Source of the DNA: Nemophila menziesii
Lineage: Eukaryota; Streptophyta; Magnoliopsida; Boraginales; Hydrophyllaceae
Direction of reading: 5' to 3'
Length of the DNA stretch: 64,000 nucleotides
Assembly: GCA_029959085.1 (NCBI GenBank)
Contig: JARWIR010000018.1
Location: 21,823,001-21,887,000 of the forward strand
Below, piece after piece: positions 35,435 through 47,400 of this stretch. A program made the position numbers and the translations under genes. Position 1 is the first letter of the stretch. Each line of letters starts with the position of its first letter. The notes beneath the pieces were generated by a model. It worked only from the letters and a program-made list of their open reading frames with translations. It searched no databases and was not told the origin of the DNA.

Positions 35435-36135
35435 AACTGCAGACCGAATAAGAATGGTACATAGTATTGTACAGTTTCGTCATTTATGGGAGACAATTTC
35501 AAAGGCACTCCAACTCTGTAAGCACGAGACTCCCATAATTTTCCAAGACAAAAATGGGCAACTCAGCTTTTCTCGATCTAGATGCCCTTCCATCTTCCTA
35601 AGCATCCAAAGTAAAGCGCAAAACCAGATACACTTAAAACAATGTCAACATGATTGTATGAAAAGTAAATTAACATAAAAACACAATCTTTATGAAAACA
35701 TCGAATTTTAACATAGTGGGGAAGTAAATTTTGCAGAATTTGCTTGAGTAAAGGAAAATGAATGAAATGAAAAGGAAGGCTTGAAATTATGCTTAATTAA
35801 ATGAAAATTGATGTTTTTTTAATTATCCTTGCAAATTTTTTTAAACCTCTGAACGTTTCTTGCATGCAGGTTAAAAGTCGATCTAAGTTAGTCGCCATCA
35901 CCGGCGGCTGTGCCAGAGGCAGAGTAGCGGAAATAGCTGGAGGAGGTGGCCTAGGCAATGCTGCCATAGAAGATGACTTCATTTCACTCCGACGGTTTGA
36001 ATTGACCGCCGACGTCTCCGGTGGAACTATTTTGTTACGCTGTTTTAGCGTCTTCTCCTGTTCGTGAACCATCTGTTGATTTTGCCGCCTCAGGTGGCTA
36101 TGCGATGATACGGCGAAGCCTCCTGTACCAGACAT
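35435..36135 (-). pseudogene. DUF789-type gene remnant, two exons
   Basis: Exon A (36135 to about 35850) encodes MSGTGGFAVS, a Ser/Pro-rich low-complexity segment, and TNLDRLL, which fits the 'SNLDRFLE' motif of DUF789 proteins. Exon B (35561-35435, acceptor GCTGAG, donor GTAATAAG) reads HFCLGKLWES, then RAYRVGVPLKLSPINDETV and QYYVPFLFGLQL. The family pattern is 'YF.LGDLWESF.EWSAYG.GVPL...DSVVQYYVP.LS.IQLY'. Exon B lacks about six residues of the EWSAYG region, the segment linking A to B is missing, and no later exons were found to the left. It is therefore most likely a truncated pseudogene. DUF789 function is unknown. Confidence 0.55.
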
Positions 36136-36610
36136 TTAGCCCTAAGATGTGATTATATACAGGTAAAAGTGAGTGTAAGTGCAGTTAAAGCAATATACTT
36201 TGTCCGAATTATGGAAGCAAATTTGGGGAATTTTTAGAAAATAATTAATGAGAGATTATCAAAATGTAATAATTAATGTAATAATTTAATTTGTTTATAT
36301 ATACATGTTACTTTTGATTATGGGTTTAACGAAACTTAATTATATATAATATTTATATGGATAATTGACAAAACTACCCTATAATACTAACGACATATAT
36401 ATAATTTGTTTTTTTTTTGTTCAAAGCATATATAATTTGTTTTGAAATCAACTAGAAAAGGATAAGGATGGCAACAAATACAGGGTCAATCATCCAATAA
36501 GAAATCAAAGACAGTGTGGGATTTCATTTGAAAACTTAGAATGTCTTCTAACGTAAGATTTTTTTTGTGAATGGCCTATATAAATAGCAACCAACAAATG
36601 TAAGTCTTTG
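36136..36610. other. AT-rich spacer, possible promoter of the DUF789 remnant
   Basis: No gene or repeat recognised. Confidence 0.4.
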
Positions 36611-36619
36611 TCTCACACA

Positions 36620-37260
36620 TCGATATTTTAGGAGGTACCATTTATTATGGAATATTTGAAGTCTAGAGCTGATAAAAACTGTCATGTAGCTAAATTGGTT
36701 GTAGATATTGCTTGGTCTATATGGAACGAAAGAAACTTCTTTATGTTCAGAAGTAAGATACTCGACTCAATGTATACCATGGAAAATGTCATATAAGCCA
36801 ATGATTAATATATGTTAGCAAACTACAACTCTGAGCCTCCAACCACAAAAAATGTTATTGTGCCAGACACAAGTGCTGAATCTCATGGTTCACTAAGTGA
36901 ACCATTACAAAATATAAATCATGTTGAAAGGATTTCATCTATAACGTTATCCAAAACAGGGTGGTCCCCACCTCTAGATGGAGAAATTAAAGTGAACACT
37001 AATGCAGCATTTGATAGTACAAACTCTAATTCTGTTATTTCTTGCATTGTCAGGGATCATAAAGGAATGTTTTTGAAAGGAAATGTTAGAAGCGGGTGAG
37101 ATTTGTCACCGCTAGAGGCTTGAAGCATTAGCAATCTATCAAGCTTGTCGAGTTGCTACCCAGTTTCAAGTTGGAACAGTAACAATTGAGAGTGATAGTG
37201 CAATAGTGATTTACTCCTTAGTGTGTACAAATATTAAAACACCACATGCTATTTTTCATT
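36620..37260 (+). mobile_element. LINE fragment: zf-RVT tail and RNase H start
   Basis: Reads HVAKLVVDIAWSIWNERN, a linker, then GEIKVNTNAAFD, VISCIVRDHKGMFLKG and, after frame changes, TIESDSA. These are the 'W.PP..G.IKVN.DAAF' and 'E.DS' blocks of plant LINE RNase H, with the first catalytic Asp replaced by Asn (NTNAAFD). Broken by stops. Confidence 0.7.
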
Positions 37261-38363
37261 TATATCATTAATCATCATTAATGAAATCTACTTTTTAGAT
37301 AAGATTTAATACAAAAGATGACATGTCACAAGATTAATGGTTTATGTCCATGTCCCCGCATATGGGCCATAGTCTAGGTAAGAAATTTCCCTCTTTCCTT
37401 CCTGTCCTTTGCCGGAAATACAAAGGGTGAGCACAAGTCAAGTTTACTCCGGGTTGGGGTCTAGGGTAAGGGTAGGGTAATATTGGAGAGTGGTAAATGT
37501 TTGAGGGTAAACCCGTGTTAATGGTAAAATAAAAATTACCATGTGTTAAGATGGGTTAACCAACGGGTTACCCACGTTTTCCCCTTGGTAAAATTCACAG
37601 TTTTATCACAATCAAAAATAAAAAACATAAAACCAAATAAATTTTAAGGACCATTCTGCAATTAAAATACTTTTGTTCTCCAAAATAATGTACATATTTA
37701 TCAAACAGATTGCAAGTTCTTTAAACCAAAACCAATTACAACTTTTCTAACCAATAAAGAGGATTCTAACTCAATTTGAATCAAAGAAAATAACAACTTG
37801 AATTAATTTACAACTTGATACAAAGTTCAAAACGATACTAAACATGCACAAAACAGAATATTCTTATTTAAACCAGCCTTCGGTAGATCGAGATCACTTG
37901 TTTCAGTCTTGTGCTTCACTATAATCACATCGAGACATAACATGAACAAGTAAGAAAAACGTTCCTTAGGCCTTATATTAGTAAAAAAATCATTATAGGC
38001 CTAGGCCTAGAATGTTTTTGTGATTGGTTTATCATCGTTGGCCTTAGATTATATACTCATCATTGGCCTCAGAATAAATACTCGCCATTGACCTCAGATC
38101 TAGTGGATATTCATCATGGGATCACCAAGAAGACAACCTAACTTCATTTAAGTGTTAGGAACAAGCGGGTAACTAAAACATTGCTACCAACAACATGTTT
38201 AATACATGATATTAAGGGAGTGCTTACCCAGTAGGTGCCAAAGAATTCCTCGGGGCCGAGTCCATATCAAAAGTTCCTATCACAGAATAACACAAAATTC
38301 TAGAATTAGTAAGTTCCCAAAATTGTTAACGACCTTGATCTTAAAGACCATTACGATTCCATC
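37261..38363. other. Unassigned spacer with GGGTTA-rich repeats
   Basis: 37440-37600 has 'gggtaagggtagggtaat...gggttaacc' stretches. A partly inverted counterpart lies at 40640-40830 on the other side of the solo LTR. This may be a decayed DNA transposon interrupted by the LTR, but ends are not clear. Confidence 0.35.
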
Positions 38364-38368
38364 GTCAT

Positions 38369-39917
38369 TAGTGTTGCCTAGGGTGTGATAAAATAATATA
38401 ATAAAAGATAGATAAACGATGCACAATTTACCCTAGACTAGCACGGTACTGCAAGTATTACAGGACGTATGCAAGTTTTAGTGATAAGTTGAGTTCGTTC
38501 TCAGGGACTTAATGTGTTATACGAATGAGCAAATAATTAAGAGTAGCAAGTAATTAATTAAAAGAACAAAAAATAAATACGATTGATTAAGAGATAATTG
38601 AGTAAACTAAGTGAAAGAAAGACAGTAAAATAAATACGAAGAATATGAGATGAGAGATATAGCTTAGGTTTTGCTAGTATGCACTAATCCTTCTAATTCT
38701 TTCAATCAAATTCTAGTTAATAAGGGAGATAAAAGCTCTTAGATACTTAGTCAGGATTCTAAATTCCCATTCCTTAGACCTTGAGAGCGACTAAGGGGGC
38801 TACGACACAACCACGAGGTAGTTTCAAATAGGGTTTTCAAGCGCTACCAAGTCCCTAAGCAAAAAATTCCTTCAATTAGTGATATGGTGATTAAAACAAC
38901 CACTAATGACTATTTAGTTAGGATTGGTGTTGTCAGGACCAATACCGGACCCTAGATGTTATGTGGCGTTTCAATAATTATACACCCCTTCCGGACGACC
39001 ATCTAACTACTATTAAGAAAGCCTAAAGTGATCAGGTTTAGGACATACAATAATTCAAAACACATAAACAAATATATGGGTAAGCAGATAATATCAGATT
39101 AAAACATATAATTCCCAAAGAAACTCAGATAGAAAGAAAATAGAATTCATAGAGTATACATAATGCAAAACCCAATCTATGGGAAAATTAGTTCATACCT
39201 GAAGGAAATAAACTAAAAGATTGACTAAAGGACTTCATCTTGCTCTCTACAATAACTCTAATGATATAAACCTTAAGGACTAATATATGTGAGGCACCGA
39301 TGATTTACAAGAGTTATAAGGATGTAATTATAGGTGTTTAGAAGACCTAATTCGTTTTCTTGGAGTAGAAGACAAGTAATGGACTCCAAGCCCAACTCAA
39401 ATTCGTAACCCTAAAATATAGAAATGGTAATAATCAGTCACTGTTTTGTTTTGGTCATAACTGCTTCAATACTTATCCGTTTGATGCGTTCCAATAGTCG
39501 AAACTGATCGTCTCAGAAATCTCTTTAACTTTGCTTCAGACCATTCTTCCAAATTCCTAACTAATCTTGAGTTATGAGCCCTTTTATGGTCGTGAGTGCT
39601 GGAATTCAGATTTATTTGACAACTTTATCTTTCCATATCCTAGCTTTTCCTTTCTTTTATCCAATTTCCATGTATATCTTCTTTCCTTTATCTCTTAGAA
39701 TTGACTTGGCATATAATTAATCTACACGTATATCTTTAAAGTTTCACACTAAATAAATAATTAAACCCAATATGCTCTAAAAATAATAATTCATTAAATC
39801 AAGACTAGAAATAGGAAAGTGCACTATATCATGTGAAAAATCGAGTATTTAGACTTATAAAACACTAAAAATGATGTCTCCACTTAATATTAAATCATAA
39901 AAAATCGGGACACATCA
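38369..39917 (-). mobile_element. Solo gypsy LTR (1549 bp, 5-bp TSD)
   Basis: Runs TAGTGTTGCCTAGGGTGTG to GGGACACATCA, flanked by GTCAT on both sides (38364-38368 and 39918-39922). It is collinear with the copy at 57453-58982, for example 'tgcaagtattacaggacgtatgcaagttt', 'ccttctaattctttc', 'ttgagagcgactaaggggg' and 'cataaacaaatata'. The second base is A in place of G. No internal region. Confidence 0.88.
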
Positions 39918-39922
39918 GTCAT

Positions 39923-41070
39923 CTGATACCCCAATAATAGTCCTTAACGGTACTGCAAAAGAAAAGTTATGGGTATGTAAATATACAATATATCGATAGT
40001 TTAGAAATAATTCATGAACAAAATAAATGACAACCTTGAATCAGCTTCACAATTAAGTCTTTTCAAAAAATTAAACAAATCTTGAAATAATAAAAACAAT
40101 AAATATGATTAATTTAACAACAAGAACCTCAAAACATTTAGCAGGGAAGCAAGAATATTTACACCAAAAGCAATCCCAACTGAGCAACTCATTCTAGCTA
40201 CAAAATCTAAAAGTACGACAGAATATCTTGACAGATATACACATAAATAAATTATTATCAACAAAAATAATTTTTAAAAAGTAAAAAATCGAAGGGTAAA
40301 TAAATATCTTGCTATTCATACTATTCATTGCCTCAATGACTATAAGCTTTTAGACCAAAAAAAAAATTGCCTCAATGACCATTAGAGATGGATGCTAAAA
40401 CCTCTTCACCAACAATTTGAGAACTTATATTACGACCAATAGACTGATTCAAGAAATTAGAACTTTGAGAAATTAGTTGCGAATTAATAAATAACAATTA
40501 GTTTTTCAAATAACATAAGAATAGTAATAAATCATAATATACCACTACAAATCAAATCTCAAATGGCCTTTACAGGCCAAGATTGGACAAAAAACCTTAA
40601 TTTGAGCCTCACATTAAGTGTATGGAACCAGGTTCAACCACCAAAGACGGGACAATACTGGCAAGCCATTTAGGTAGGGTAAGGTATGTTATAAAATTAA
40701 CAGGCCCAAAGTTGAAGGGTAGTGTATGTTATAAAATGGGTCAGAATAATTTTTTTACCCAATTTTAGGCCGAGTTTTATTACCTAACGGGTCGGGTTAC
40801 CATTTACCACTTTTTTGCTCAATCCTAGTCTAACTTGAACCATCCTCCCCTGAAATAATTAATTGTCAATTGTCCTAATAATCTCATCTTTGTCATTGGC
40901 ACATAATTTTAGTTTTCAAAACCTTTGCTTTTAAGCTAACAAGAAGTTTATTTTAGTACCATAATTACAAAAAAAACATATCATATAATAGACCACTGCT
41001 AACACAGATCGAAAAAAAAATAGCTTAGATGAAAAGTCTCATAACATTGTAGGTGTCATGATCTTGTGAG
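39923..41070. other. Unassigned AT-rich spacer
   Basis: No coding region; 40640-40830 has 'gggtcgggttaccatttacc' motifs (see 37.4 kb). Confidence 0.4.
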
Positions 41071-41136
41071 AAAACATTTTTCTTTAAATAACATTGTAGG
41101 TGACATGATCTGGTGAGAAACCATTTTTCTTCATAC
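41039..41136 (+). repeat. 48-bp tandem duplication at the LINE start
   Basis: The block 'ataacattgtaggtg(t/a)catgatct(t/g)gtgagaaa' plus 'catttttctt' occurs twice in succession with two or three changes. Confidence 0.7.
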
Positions 41137-44100
41137 CCGAGAGTAACTCTGGATGGAGTTGATAGGGACCTCTTGGAGGTGGAGTTCATGGACGAGGAGA
41201 TTCGTATTGCTGTTTTCCAATCTAATCTGGGGAAAGCTCCTTGAACTGATGGAATTTCAACATTATTTTACCATAAATGTTGGGACAGTTTAGGTCTGGA
41301 CTGCAAGATGGTTAGAAAGTCAATTGGGGAGGGAAAGATAGCGCCTAGTCTCAATGGGACCTTGATTCACCTGATCCCTAAGGTGACAGACCCGAAACTG
41401 GTGGGACAACTCCGACCGATTAGTCTAATAAATGCTCTGATTAAATTTATTATGAAAGCTATGGTGAACCGGATTCGACCCTTATTAGCAGAGCGAATTG
41501 GAGCGAATCAGAGTAGCTTCTTTCTGGGTCGCTCGACTATTGAAAATTTAGTGTTGGTGCAAGAGATTGATCACCGTATGTAGAAAATCGCCTAGAAAAC
41601 TGGTTACATGACAATTAAGATTGGTTTGGCTAAAGCATATGACAAACTAAGTTGGAGGTTCATTGAGTACACTATCTTGTTCTTTGGTTTTCCGATATCT
41701 TGGGTACAAACTATTATGTCCGCTATGGCTACTAATACAATGAGCGTGTTTGGAATTGGATCGCGCTTGAGCCTTTCACTCCTCACAGGTGCATTCGACA
41801 GGGGAGACCCTCTTTTCCCTTATCTATTTGCATTATGTATGGATCATCTTTCTATGTTTATCAGGGACTTTGTGATGGCGGGGAATGGTTACCTATTTGT
41901 CTCCATCGCCAAGGTCCCCCAATCTCACATTTATTTTTTTGCAGAGGATTTGCTTCTTTTTATTAAGGCTACTGGAAAAGAAAGTGGATCTAGTAAATGA
42001 GGTTATGCGAGTGATTTTTGATGAAGCAGGATAGCATGAGTGAGGAAAAGTCTTTGATTTATTTCTCGAGGAATGTCCCAATCGATAGAACGGAGGTTCT
42101 TGCGAGAAGGAGCAACTTCATGTTAAGTGACTCGATAGGGACGTATCTTAATACACCAATAAGGTCACAACGTCTACCACGGGGTTTCTTCCGAAGGGTA
42201 ACATTTAATATGCAAAGCAAACTTCCACATTGGAATAGTCAGAATCTGTCACTAGCCGGAAGAATTACGTTAGCAAAATCAGTGCTTTCGGCTTTTCCAA
42301 CATATATAATGCATACTATGAAGATTCCGATTCATGTATGTGAGGAGATAGATAGAATTATACGGGATTTTTTTTGGGTTCGTCAATGGAGGAGAGGAAG
42401 ATACATTGGCTCTCGTGGGAGACCTTATGTCAGCCCAAAAAGCGCGGAGGTCTGGGTTTAAGAAGTATAGGAATTATAACAAGTCTATTCTAGCTAAGTT
42501 GGGTTGGAAGATTTTACGGAGTGACTCAGCTCTATGGGTAAAGGTGTTTAAACATAAATACTTTTGGAATGGTTTGCTTGAGCGAGTGATAAAACCTTCA
42601 ACCTCTAGAATATGCAAAAATATACTAGTTGGTCATGAGATGTTAAAAGGGGGAGTAACAGAGCTTATGTTTGGGATGAGAAGTCCTACAAATGAAATTT
42701 TGAGTCTTCGGTGATCTTCTCGGTGAAGTCGGCGTATAATATACTATTATTGGTGGGAGGATATTCGAGTTTTCGATGGAGCTTAGTATGGTCACTTAAA
42801 TGTCCCCAAAAATTAAGATATTGATATGGTGCGCGATTTGGGACTGCTTGCCTACGACTCGTAATCTGGTTGGGAAAGTAAGTCTTAGTGGATCCGGTTT
42901 GCTGGATATGTGTCTTGGAAGTGGAATCGGCAAGTCATTTATTCCAAAAAAAATATGGTGGCTATGATAGGGTGCTTTCTATTGGTTTTGCAGGTCCACA
43001 AGGGAGATTTTGGGTACATCGGTAGGAGAGGGTAGCAGCTGATGCTGCGCGAGCTGCTGTTGATCGGATATCTGCAGTGGCGCGTGGCGAATCTTCGATA
43101 TGGAGGGAACCGTCTGAGATGATCAGGAGTGACCTCCAGCAACTACTAGTGCAGCATCGAGGAACAAATTAGGGACAGTACATGCGACAACTTGCTCCAA
43201 CGGATGGACTTGACAGGCTGCAACAACAAGGGACGCCACTGGAAGGTCTCACGATGCAACAACAAAATTTTAGGACATCAAAGGATCCTGTACGAGTCCA
43301 TGGTGGACAAATTCAGGGGTTAGACACATGCAGATGGTGGGCTAGAATGTTATCTAGCAAGACTCTAGTCAAGGGTATTAGGCGAAGATGTCTAGTAGCT
43401 GCTCATACGTGGCATGTGTGGGTTGATTGAACACGTTAATCTTGGATCAATCAGCAAGGAAAAAACAACAGACGAATTAAAAGCTATTATTAGAAATACG
43501 GCTAGCAATTATGTGAGAGCTTTGGGCGTGGAAAGGGATGGGGGATTAGTTACTTCGGCAAATAATGTGCTTGTGAAATGGACGAGACTGGAGAATTCAA
43601 TTAAGTTAAATACATATGGCGGAGTTGGTTGGTTATTTCACGATAACAAAGGAGATTACTTGGATGGTTTTGCAGGTATTTGTGTTGTGAGTACACCTTT
43701 TGAAGCTGAGCTTATGGCCTTACACTTTGGGCTAAAGTGGCAATTAGTAGGAATTCTCCTCTCTTATTATTGAAGTTGACTCAAGTGAGTTGCACTCGTT
43801 AGTGAAGGACTGCGTGAACTCAAAGGGAATCTTCAAATGTTATAATAAGAGTTTGCAGTGATTTGTTGAATGCAAATGAGCATTTCGAGTTGAATTGGAT
43901 CTTTCGTGAAGCAAACAATTGTGCGGATTGGATGACGAAATTAGGCTCGACTAGTGCAGAAGGACCCATATATTATAAAGACCCACATCAGAAGGCTTAT
44001 GACGTTTGTTAGTCAAGGTTCGATATGGTTAGGCCGTGCCCTGTGTACACATAGCTTAGTTAATAATTGTTTTCCTAATAAAATAAAATAGACCTTGTTG

Positions 44101-44162
44101 TAATTTGTATGGTAGGAGTAGGACTACTTAATTAATGTTTTTCCACTAAAACAAAAAAAAGA
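41100..44162 (+). mobile_element. 5'-truncated LINE: RT, zf-RVT remnants, RNase H
   Basis: Reverse transcriptase starts before 41150 (LDGVDRDLLEVEF, EEIRIAVFQ) and runs with stops through LNGTLIHLIPKV, LRPISLINALIKFIMKAM, IKIGLAKAYDKLSW (catalytic Asp lost: GLAKAYD for DLAKAYD), RGDPLFPYLF and YFFAEDLLLF (FADD changed to FAED). Then LSLAGRITLAKSVLSAFPTY and RNase H at 43590-43960 (SIKLNTYGGVGWLFHDN, FEAELMALHFGLKW, EVDSSEL, EANNCADWMTKLGS). A tail A-run lies at 44150-44160. EN and ORF1 are absent. The sequence gagaaaacat occurs at both ends (41068 and 44163), a possible target duplication, though a 48-bp local tandem repeat near 41040-41135 clouds the left edge. Confidence 0.85.
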
Positions 44163-44240
44163 GAGAAAACATGTCTTGCCACGTAAATAAAATCGAAATA
44201 AATTTACAATTCTTGAATTCTACTACAAAACCCTAAGCCC

Positions 44241-44247
44241 TATAAAA
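44241..44247 (+). promoter_or_regulatory. TATA box of the importin-9 gene
   Basis: TATAAAA in 'aagccctataaaaagcaaacccc', about 160 bp before the ATG and followed by a C/T-rich leader (44260-44335), a good plant core promoter. The truncated LINE ends only about 80 bp upstream, so little unique promoter remains between them. Confidence 0.6.
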
Positions 44248-44402
44248 AGCAAACCCCTTTCCTCATTTACAAACTGTATCTCCCTCCCATTTCCCACTTG
44301 CCTCACAATTCTCCCTCTCAAAACAGCCCCCACACACATACATTATTACATACAAAAATACACAAAAAAGCAATCGAATCTGAAATTCAATCCCACTAAA
44401 AA

Positions 44403-47400
44403 ATGGATCAAGATCAACAATGGCTTATCAATTGCTTGAATGCGTCTCTTGATGCCAATTCCCAAGTTAGATCCTACGCTGAAACCTCCCTTCTTCAAGC
44501 CTCTTCTCAACCAGGTCTATATTTATATTTCATTTATATCTGTATATATTGCATTTTTATACGATTTTACATATGCCGAATTTCACTTGACTTAGTCTAA
44601 TTTACAAATTTCCGATATGTGGAAGTTTGGGCAAAATAAATTGAAAATTGACATTAAAATGTAACTCTCGAGCTGTAAAATACTTCGATTTATGAAGTTA
44701 AAGTCATCTATAGCCTTTCAAAGTTGTTAACTCTGGGTTACTTTGTATATCTGATGAAGGTTTTGGAGTAGCTTTATCCAGAGTTGCTGCAAATAGAGAG
44801 CTTCCTTTTGGATTGCGTCAGATATCCTTCTTGCAATTTTGCAAAATTCAATCTAAATAAATAAATCTAGCTATTATATTTACTCGTTACATTGATTTAC
44901 TCATAGATTTATACATAAAATTGTAAGATTTAACATTCTCACTTAGCTGCTGTTCTTCTAAAGCAATTCATAAAGAAACACTGGGATGAAAATGATGAAT
45001 CCTTTGAACATCCTCTTGTTTCATCTGATGAAAAGGTTCTTTATTATTAAATATTTTTAAATTTTTTATTTCCATTTTTCTGAAATTAAGTCTAATTAAA
45101 TTGCCAGGTCACTATAAGAGGACTACTTTTATCATCATTAAACGATCCACAAAAGAAAATATGCACAGCAATTAGTATGGCCATGGCATCAATAGCACTA
45201 TATGATTGGCCAGAGGATTGGCCTGAGCTTTTACCATTTCTCTTAAACTTAATTAATGACCAAAATAACATAAATGCTGGTAAATCCTAATTTAATAACC
45301 TTATCAAATTTAATTTAATTTAGTGATATTATTATTGTGACAGTACATGGGGCTTTAAGATGCTTAGCTCTTCTTTCTGCTGACATGGATGATAAGATGG
45401 TCCCACAACTTGTTCCTGTTTTATTCCCTTGCTTACATGTCATTGTATCATCTCCTCAGGTTATTATTTTTCTTTATTTTCACACACTATTTTCCTAATT
45501 AATTAACGAGACATTATTTAATTTGTGTAGATATATGAGAATAGTCTTCGAGCAAAGGCAATTTCGATAGTTTATTCGTGTATATCTATGCTAGGTGTTA
45601 TGACTGGGGTATATAAGGTATTTTACAATACATTTAGTCATGTTTTATGTAATCAAGTTTATTGATTATATTTTCAAATATCTGTGATTAGACAGAAGCA
45701 AATGCTTTGTTATTACCAATGGTACAACCTTGGATGAATCAATTTGCTGTTATCTTAAGTAATCCCATGCAGTCTGAAGATCCTGATGGTTGGGATATTA
45801 AAATGGAGGTACACCTTGTTTTCAATTATTGTCAAAAAAACCCCTATGGTTTTCAAAAGTGACAAATATACCCAACTGTGTTTTTTCAACTCGTGATAAT
45901 TCATCTCTTCTATTACATATTTATTAGTTGTCCAAGTTGTCACGAGTTGGAAAACCATAGGGTTATTTTGACATTTTGTCAAACTACAGGGGTATATTTG
46001 GTATTTTACACTATTTGCTTTTAGTTATAATCATAATTTATCTTTGGTATCAGGTTTTGAAGTGCTTAAACCAATTTGTTCAGTGTTTTCCAAGTCTCTT
46101 AGAAACTCAATTTGGAGGTGATTTTTTTATACTTTTTTTACACATTTTCTGTATTTATAATAATGACAATTTCTGTTATTACAGTAATTGTGGGCCCGCT
46201 TTGGCAAACTTTTGTATCATCTCTTAGTGTATACGAAAGATCACTAATTGAAGGTGCTGATGATTCATATGAAGGTAGATATGATTCTGAAGGTGTAGAA
46301 AGAAGCCTTGAATCTTTCATTATTCAGGTACCAAATTATTTTTCAATAGGCCCTTGTATTATGCAATAATACCAAATATACCCTTTATCTAATCTTGCAG
46401 TTATTTGAGTTTTTGTTGACTATAGTGGGCAGTCCTAAATATTTGAAGGTATGCTTTTAAAACCCTACAACTATGTGTATTTTAAATTTTTTTGACAATT
46501 TTTAAAAATTTATTTATGTAGGTAGTTATAAGTAATATCAAAGAGTTGGTGTACTATAGCATTGCTTTCATGCAAATGACAGAGCAACAGGTATATTTTT
46601 AGGATTAAGAAATTCTTTTGTGGGACCCACAGTGTTAAATAATATCAGTAACTAATTAATTAATTAATTACTGGATGAAAATTAATTTAGGTTCATAGCT
46701 GGTCAATTGATGCAAATCAGTATGTAGCTGATGAAGATGATAATACTTATAGTTGCCGTATTTCTGGTAAGAAATATTTACTAAAAAGTCCCTCATCTTT
46801 CATATGTTTCCCCAATGTGGCCCGATCTTTTAAAAAGCCATTTTAGACCCCATATGTTTGCAATACGTGCCCAACATTAGTTTTTCCGTCTAAAAAAATC
46901 ACAATATTCACATGTTTGTTTCGTAAGGGCATTTTGGTCAAGTTTTTACACATTATTTGTAAGTCCATTTTGGTCAAGTTTTACACATTATTCGTAAGGG
47001 CATTCACAATTTTGTATTTATAAGGGCATTTTGGTCAATTTTGACACATTAGTTGTAAAGACATTTACACCCATTGGGCACAAATCAAAAACATATGGCC
47101 TAAAATGCTCATTTTCGAAACATCGGGGCCATGTTTTGAAAACACGTGAAAGATAAGGGACCACTAGAGATATTTTTATGTTAATCTTAACCTAAAATCT
47201 ATTTTTTGTAGGTTCACTTTTGCTAGAAGAAGTAATTTCTTCATGTAATAGTGAAGGTATAGATGCTATAATAGATAGTGTACAGAGAAGATTTAATGAA
47301 TCTCAACAAGCTAAAGCTTCTGGTTCAACTAATTGGTGGAGAGTAAGTAAAAATAAATAAATTTAATTCTCTATATATTATTCAATTTATTAAATTAAAT

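Noticed and set aside
37430..40840. One hAT element spanning the 38.4-kb solo LTR
   Set aside because: The GGGTTA-rich flanks resemble each other, but I could not find matching termini or a TSD.
44815..44945. GT-AG alternative for importin intron 2
   Set aside because: No GT near the exon edge; CTTAG as acceptor shifts the frame and loses the conserved LAA.
46112..46369. Open frame through importin exon 9
   Set aside because: It runs through flanking introns; the exon boundaries and family alignment explain it.
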